A DNA stretch of 15,425 bases, from assembly GCA_016935715.1 (NCBI GenBank), contig JAFGQJ010000290.1, positions 1 to 15,425 of the forward strand, in the 5' to 3' direction. The translations under genes were made by a program, and so were the position numbers. Each line of letters opens with the position of its first letter. The first letter of the stretch is position 1. Of the stretch, positions 13,653-15,425 are shown one piece after another. The stretch comes from Spirochaetales bacterium. Its GTDB lineage: Bacteria; Spirochaetota; Spirochaetia; SZUA-6; DRHE01. The notes below the pieces were generated by a model. The model saw only the letters and a program-made list of their open reading frames with translations, was not told the origin of the DNA and did not search any database.

Positions 13653-13681
13653 TTGACAACCTCAATACCGATCCATATACT
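13653..13681 (+). promoter_or_regulatory. Near-consensus sigma-70 promoter of the CNB regulator gene
   Basis: TTGACA (13653-13658, perfect), a 17-base spacer and TATACT (13676-13681, five of six) make the best promoter in the window. The start of transcription would be near 13688, about 50 bases before the first ATG. An inverted repeat ATTGA-N5-TCAAT (13652-13666) overlaps the -35, a place where a bound protein would repress. Confidence 0.8.
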
Positions 13682-13737
13682 AGCGGTGCGTACTTGCTCC
13701 GGCGATCCACGACATCGATTGGAACCGGGGCACATGA

Positions 13738-15012
13738 ATGTTCGGGACGAGGAGCGTTTTCCTGAAAAACGGCATGGCCAATCCTTTACATCTTTCGATT
13801 GTCACGTTCAAGAAGGGATCCTACATCATCGTCGAAGGTAAACCCAACGCCTCCAATTTCTATATCATTCGGGGCGGCAAAGTCGGCCTCAGCAAAGAGG
13901 TATCCATCGTCGAGGAGGAGGGCGGGAACGTGCTCGGTCCCGGCGACTTCTTCGGCGTCATCTCCACCATGTCCGCCCACAGCCATATCGAAACGGCCCA
14001 GGCACTGACCGATGTATCCCTGATCTGCGTGCTTCGGGATCAATACGACATGTTGATCGAAAAGAATGCCCCGGTGGCGATGAAAATCATCCAGGGATTC
14101 TCCAGGCGCATGCGCTACCTGGACGAAGCGGTTACCCGCCTGACGCTCAAGAGCTCCGGTACCGAGCATCCCAGCCACCTCTTCAAGGTGGGGGAGTACT
14201 ACGCCCGCCAGAGCCAGTACAACCAGGCCTACTATGCCTACTACCGCTACCTCCAGCATTGCCCCGACGGCGATCACGTGATCACGGCCAAGGAACGGAT
14301 GTCCAAGATTCACCCCTATGCCAAAGCGGTGTACCTGGAAAAGAAAGAGGGGGAGTTCACCCGTTTCTACCCCAAGGCTACGATGATCTGCAGCGAGTCG
14401 GAGCCGGGAGACGAGCTGTACATCATCCAGAAAGGTTCGATCAAGGTCAGCAAGATCGTCGACGACAAAGAGGTGATGCTGGCGCTGCTGAAGGCCGGTG
14501 ACATCTTCGGGGAGATGGCCCTCCTGGAGAACAAACCCCGTTCCGCCTCAGGGATCGCCTATGAAGACACGACCGTCATGGTGGTCAACCGGGCCAATTT
14601 CCAGCGCATGGTACAGACCCAGCCCCAATTGATCACCCGTCTGACGCAACTGCTGGCCGAACGGATCTGGGTGGTCTACCGCCAGCTGGCCAATACCATC
14701 ATGTCCAACCCCTTGGGCAGGCTCTACGATCGCCTGTGGCTGGAGATGGAAAAGAACCGGGTCCAGCACGGCCCTGCAGAGCCCTACACCTTCGACTTCG
14801 GCCCTAAAGAACTGATCAACATGGTGGGCATGTCCATGGAAGAGGGCAAGAGCGTTCTGCAGCGGCTTTTCGAGAACAAGAAGATCAAGCTGGTGGACAA
14901 CCACATCTTCATTACGGACACAGAAGAGATCTTCAAACAGACCGAGTACTTCCGCAAGATGGAAAAAATCCAGAAATCCCGGGAAGAGGGCTCCTTCAAA
15001 TCCCTGCACTGA
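13738..15012 (+). CDS. Cyclic-nucleotide-binding regulator with two CNB domains, TPR-like linker and winged helix
   Basis: A 424-residue soluble protein. Residues 20-135 are a first CNB fold (FKKGSYIIVEG 24-34, FYIIRGGKVG 41-50, LGPGDFFGV 66-74) whose phosphate-binding cassette is degenerate: no Glu after FG and no Arg. Residues 147-190 (FKVGEYYARQSQYNQAYYAY) read like one TPR repeat. Residues 205-320 are a second CNB with an intact cassette, FGEMALLENKPRSAS (257-271; E259, R268). Residues about 325-395 (FDFGPKELINMVGMSMEEG and on) look like a Crp-type winged helix. The second CNB should bind cAMP, c-di-GMP or another cyclic nucleotide and may control transcription. I recall similar proteins from spirochaetes. 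ATG 13738 has GGGG 7 bases upstream; ATG 13774, giving MANPLHLSIVTF, is an alternative. It is monocistronic and overlaps the thioesterase 3' end by 17 bases. Confidence 0.92.
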   Translation: MFGTRSVFLKNGMANPLHLSIVTFKKGSYIIVEGKPNASNFYIIRGGKVGLSKEVSIVEEEGGNVLGPGDFFGVISTMSAHSHIETAQALTDVSLICVLRDQYDMLIEKNAPVAMKIIQGFSRRMRYLDEAVTRLTLKSSGTEHPSHLFKVGEYYARQSQYNQAYYAYYRYLQHCPDGDHVITAKERMSKIHPYAKAVYLEKKEGEFTRFYPKATMICSESEPGDELYIIQKGSIKVSKIVDDKEVMLALLKAGDIFGEMALLENKPRSASGIAYEDTTVMVVNRANFQRMVQTQPQLITRLTQLLAERIWVVYRQLANTIMSNPLGRLYDRLWLEMEKNRVQHGPAEPYTFDFGPKELINMVGMSMEEGKSVLQRLFENKKIKLVDNHIFITDTEEIFKQTEYFRKMEKIQKSREEGSFKSLH

Positions 15013-15418
15013 AGCTGATGAATCCTTGGGGGGTGTCGGAAACCCGGCGCCTCTGATAATCAAAAAAAGCAATTCCGGTCTTGACCCGTGCGATCTCCTG
15101 CTCGCCGCGGGCGAGGAGATAGTACAGATCGAAACCGTGTCGGCCGACCTCGTCGAGATACACGGATACCTCGATCTCATCACCCAGGTTCCCCTCCGAC
15201 CGGTAGATCACCATGGCGTCGGTCATGATGATCGCCTTTCCGTGCAGGCTCGTCTCACTGTGTCCGATCGAAGCCAGGAAGCGGAGGCGGGCTTCATGGC
15301 ACAGGGTCAACACCGAATCGTTACCCAGGTGCCCGCCGTAGTTCACATCATCAACCCGCACCCGCAGGCGGATCCTGAACACCTCCCGGCCCTGTATCTC
15401 GAATCGAAGCCTGGCCAT
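14996..15418 (-). CDS. Hotdog-fold acyl-CoA thioesterase (4HBT family)
   Basis: A 140-residue single hotdog-domain protein, the usual length for 4HBT thioesterases, which hydrolyse acyl-CoA (or acyl carrier protein) thioesters in the cytosol. The active-site segment is VRVDDVNYGGHLGNDSVL (20-37), matching the VNYGGHLGND form of the family with D24, H30 and N33-D34. It is followed by the long helix LTLCHEARLRFLASIG (37-52, E42), and the later strands EIEVSVYLDEVGRHGFDLYY (81-100) and TGIAFFD. The ATG at 15418 is only 7 bases from the window edge, so an upstream in-frame extension and the ribosome-binding site cannot be fully judged (CAGAGAA precedes it). Its last 17 bases overlap the CNB regulator gene tail to tail. 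The acyl substrate is unknown. Confidence 0.9.
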   Translation of the reverse strand: MARLRFEIQGREVFRIRLRVRVDDVNYGGHLGNDSVLTLCHEARLRFLASIGHSETSLHGKAIIMTDAMVIYRSEGNLGDEIEVSVYLDEVGRHGFDLYYLLARGEQEIARVKTGIAFFDYQRRRVSDTPQGFISFSAGI

Positions 15419-15425
15419 TTCTCTG

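Overview
This 15.4 kb window is GC-rich chromosomal DNA (clearly above 55% GC by eye), with short intergenic gaps and many overlapping or nearly touching genes. I see no insertion sequence, CRISPR array, phage gene or plasmid function. The best taxonomic clue is the cyclic-nucleotide-binding regulator at 13738-15012. Its architecture (two CNB domains separated by a TPR-like segment, then a winged helix) and wording resemble proteins I associate with spirochaetes, so a GC-rich spirochaete is my inference, at moderate confidence. A deltaproteobacterium-like lineage is the main alternative.

Left region (1-4730, minus strand): the start of a class I/II aminotransferase (running off the window) overlaps the stop of a 1279-residue glutamine synthetase adenylyltransferase/adenylyl-removase (glnE). 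This GlnE carries two ACT-like segments at its N-terminus, and its two catalytic halves appear to be in the reverse of the enterobacterial order. Upstream lie a rubredoxin gene with its own promoter and a rho-independent terminator that sits right in front of glnE.

Middle region (4731-8414, plus strand): a tight three-gene operon encodes a GmhA-like SIS sugar-phosphate isomerase, a PfkB sugar kinase fused to a HAD phosphatase, and a 370-residue protein of no known function with a faint deoxyhypusine-synthase-like look. Together they look like an isomerise-phosphorylate-dephosphorylate sugar-phosphate pathway with an unknown final step. It is the best candidate here for an undescribed system.

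Region 8420-10068 (minus strand): a bacterial ferritin with an intact ferroxidase centre and its own promoter, a 153-residue helical protein of unknown function, and a TetR regulator that probably forms an operon with it. A small cupin gene (10212-10571, plus) with a leaderless-type promoter is divergent from tetR.

Right region (10601-15425): a B12-binding-type radical SAM protein (minus), a tRNA-Cys(GCA) on the plus strand, and a Nudix hydrolase (minus) whose last codons are read antisense through the tRNA 3' half. Then come a SAM hydroxide adenosyltransferase (DUF62) on the plus strand, the CNB regulator behind a near-consensus sigma-70 promoter, and a hotdog thioesterase (minus) overlapping its 3' end. 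The window covers nitrogen control, iron storage and redox, sugar-phosphate metabolism, nucleotide and SAM clean-up, and cyclic-nucleotide signalling. All gaps between genes are under 200 bases.
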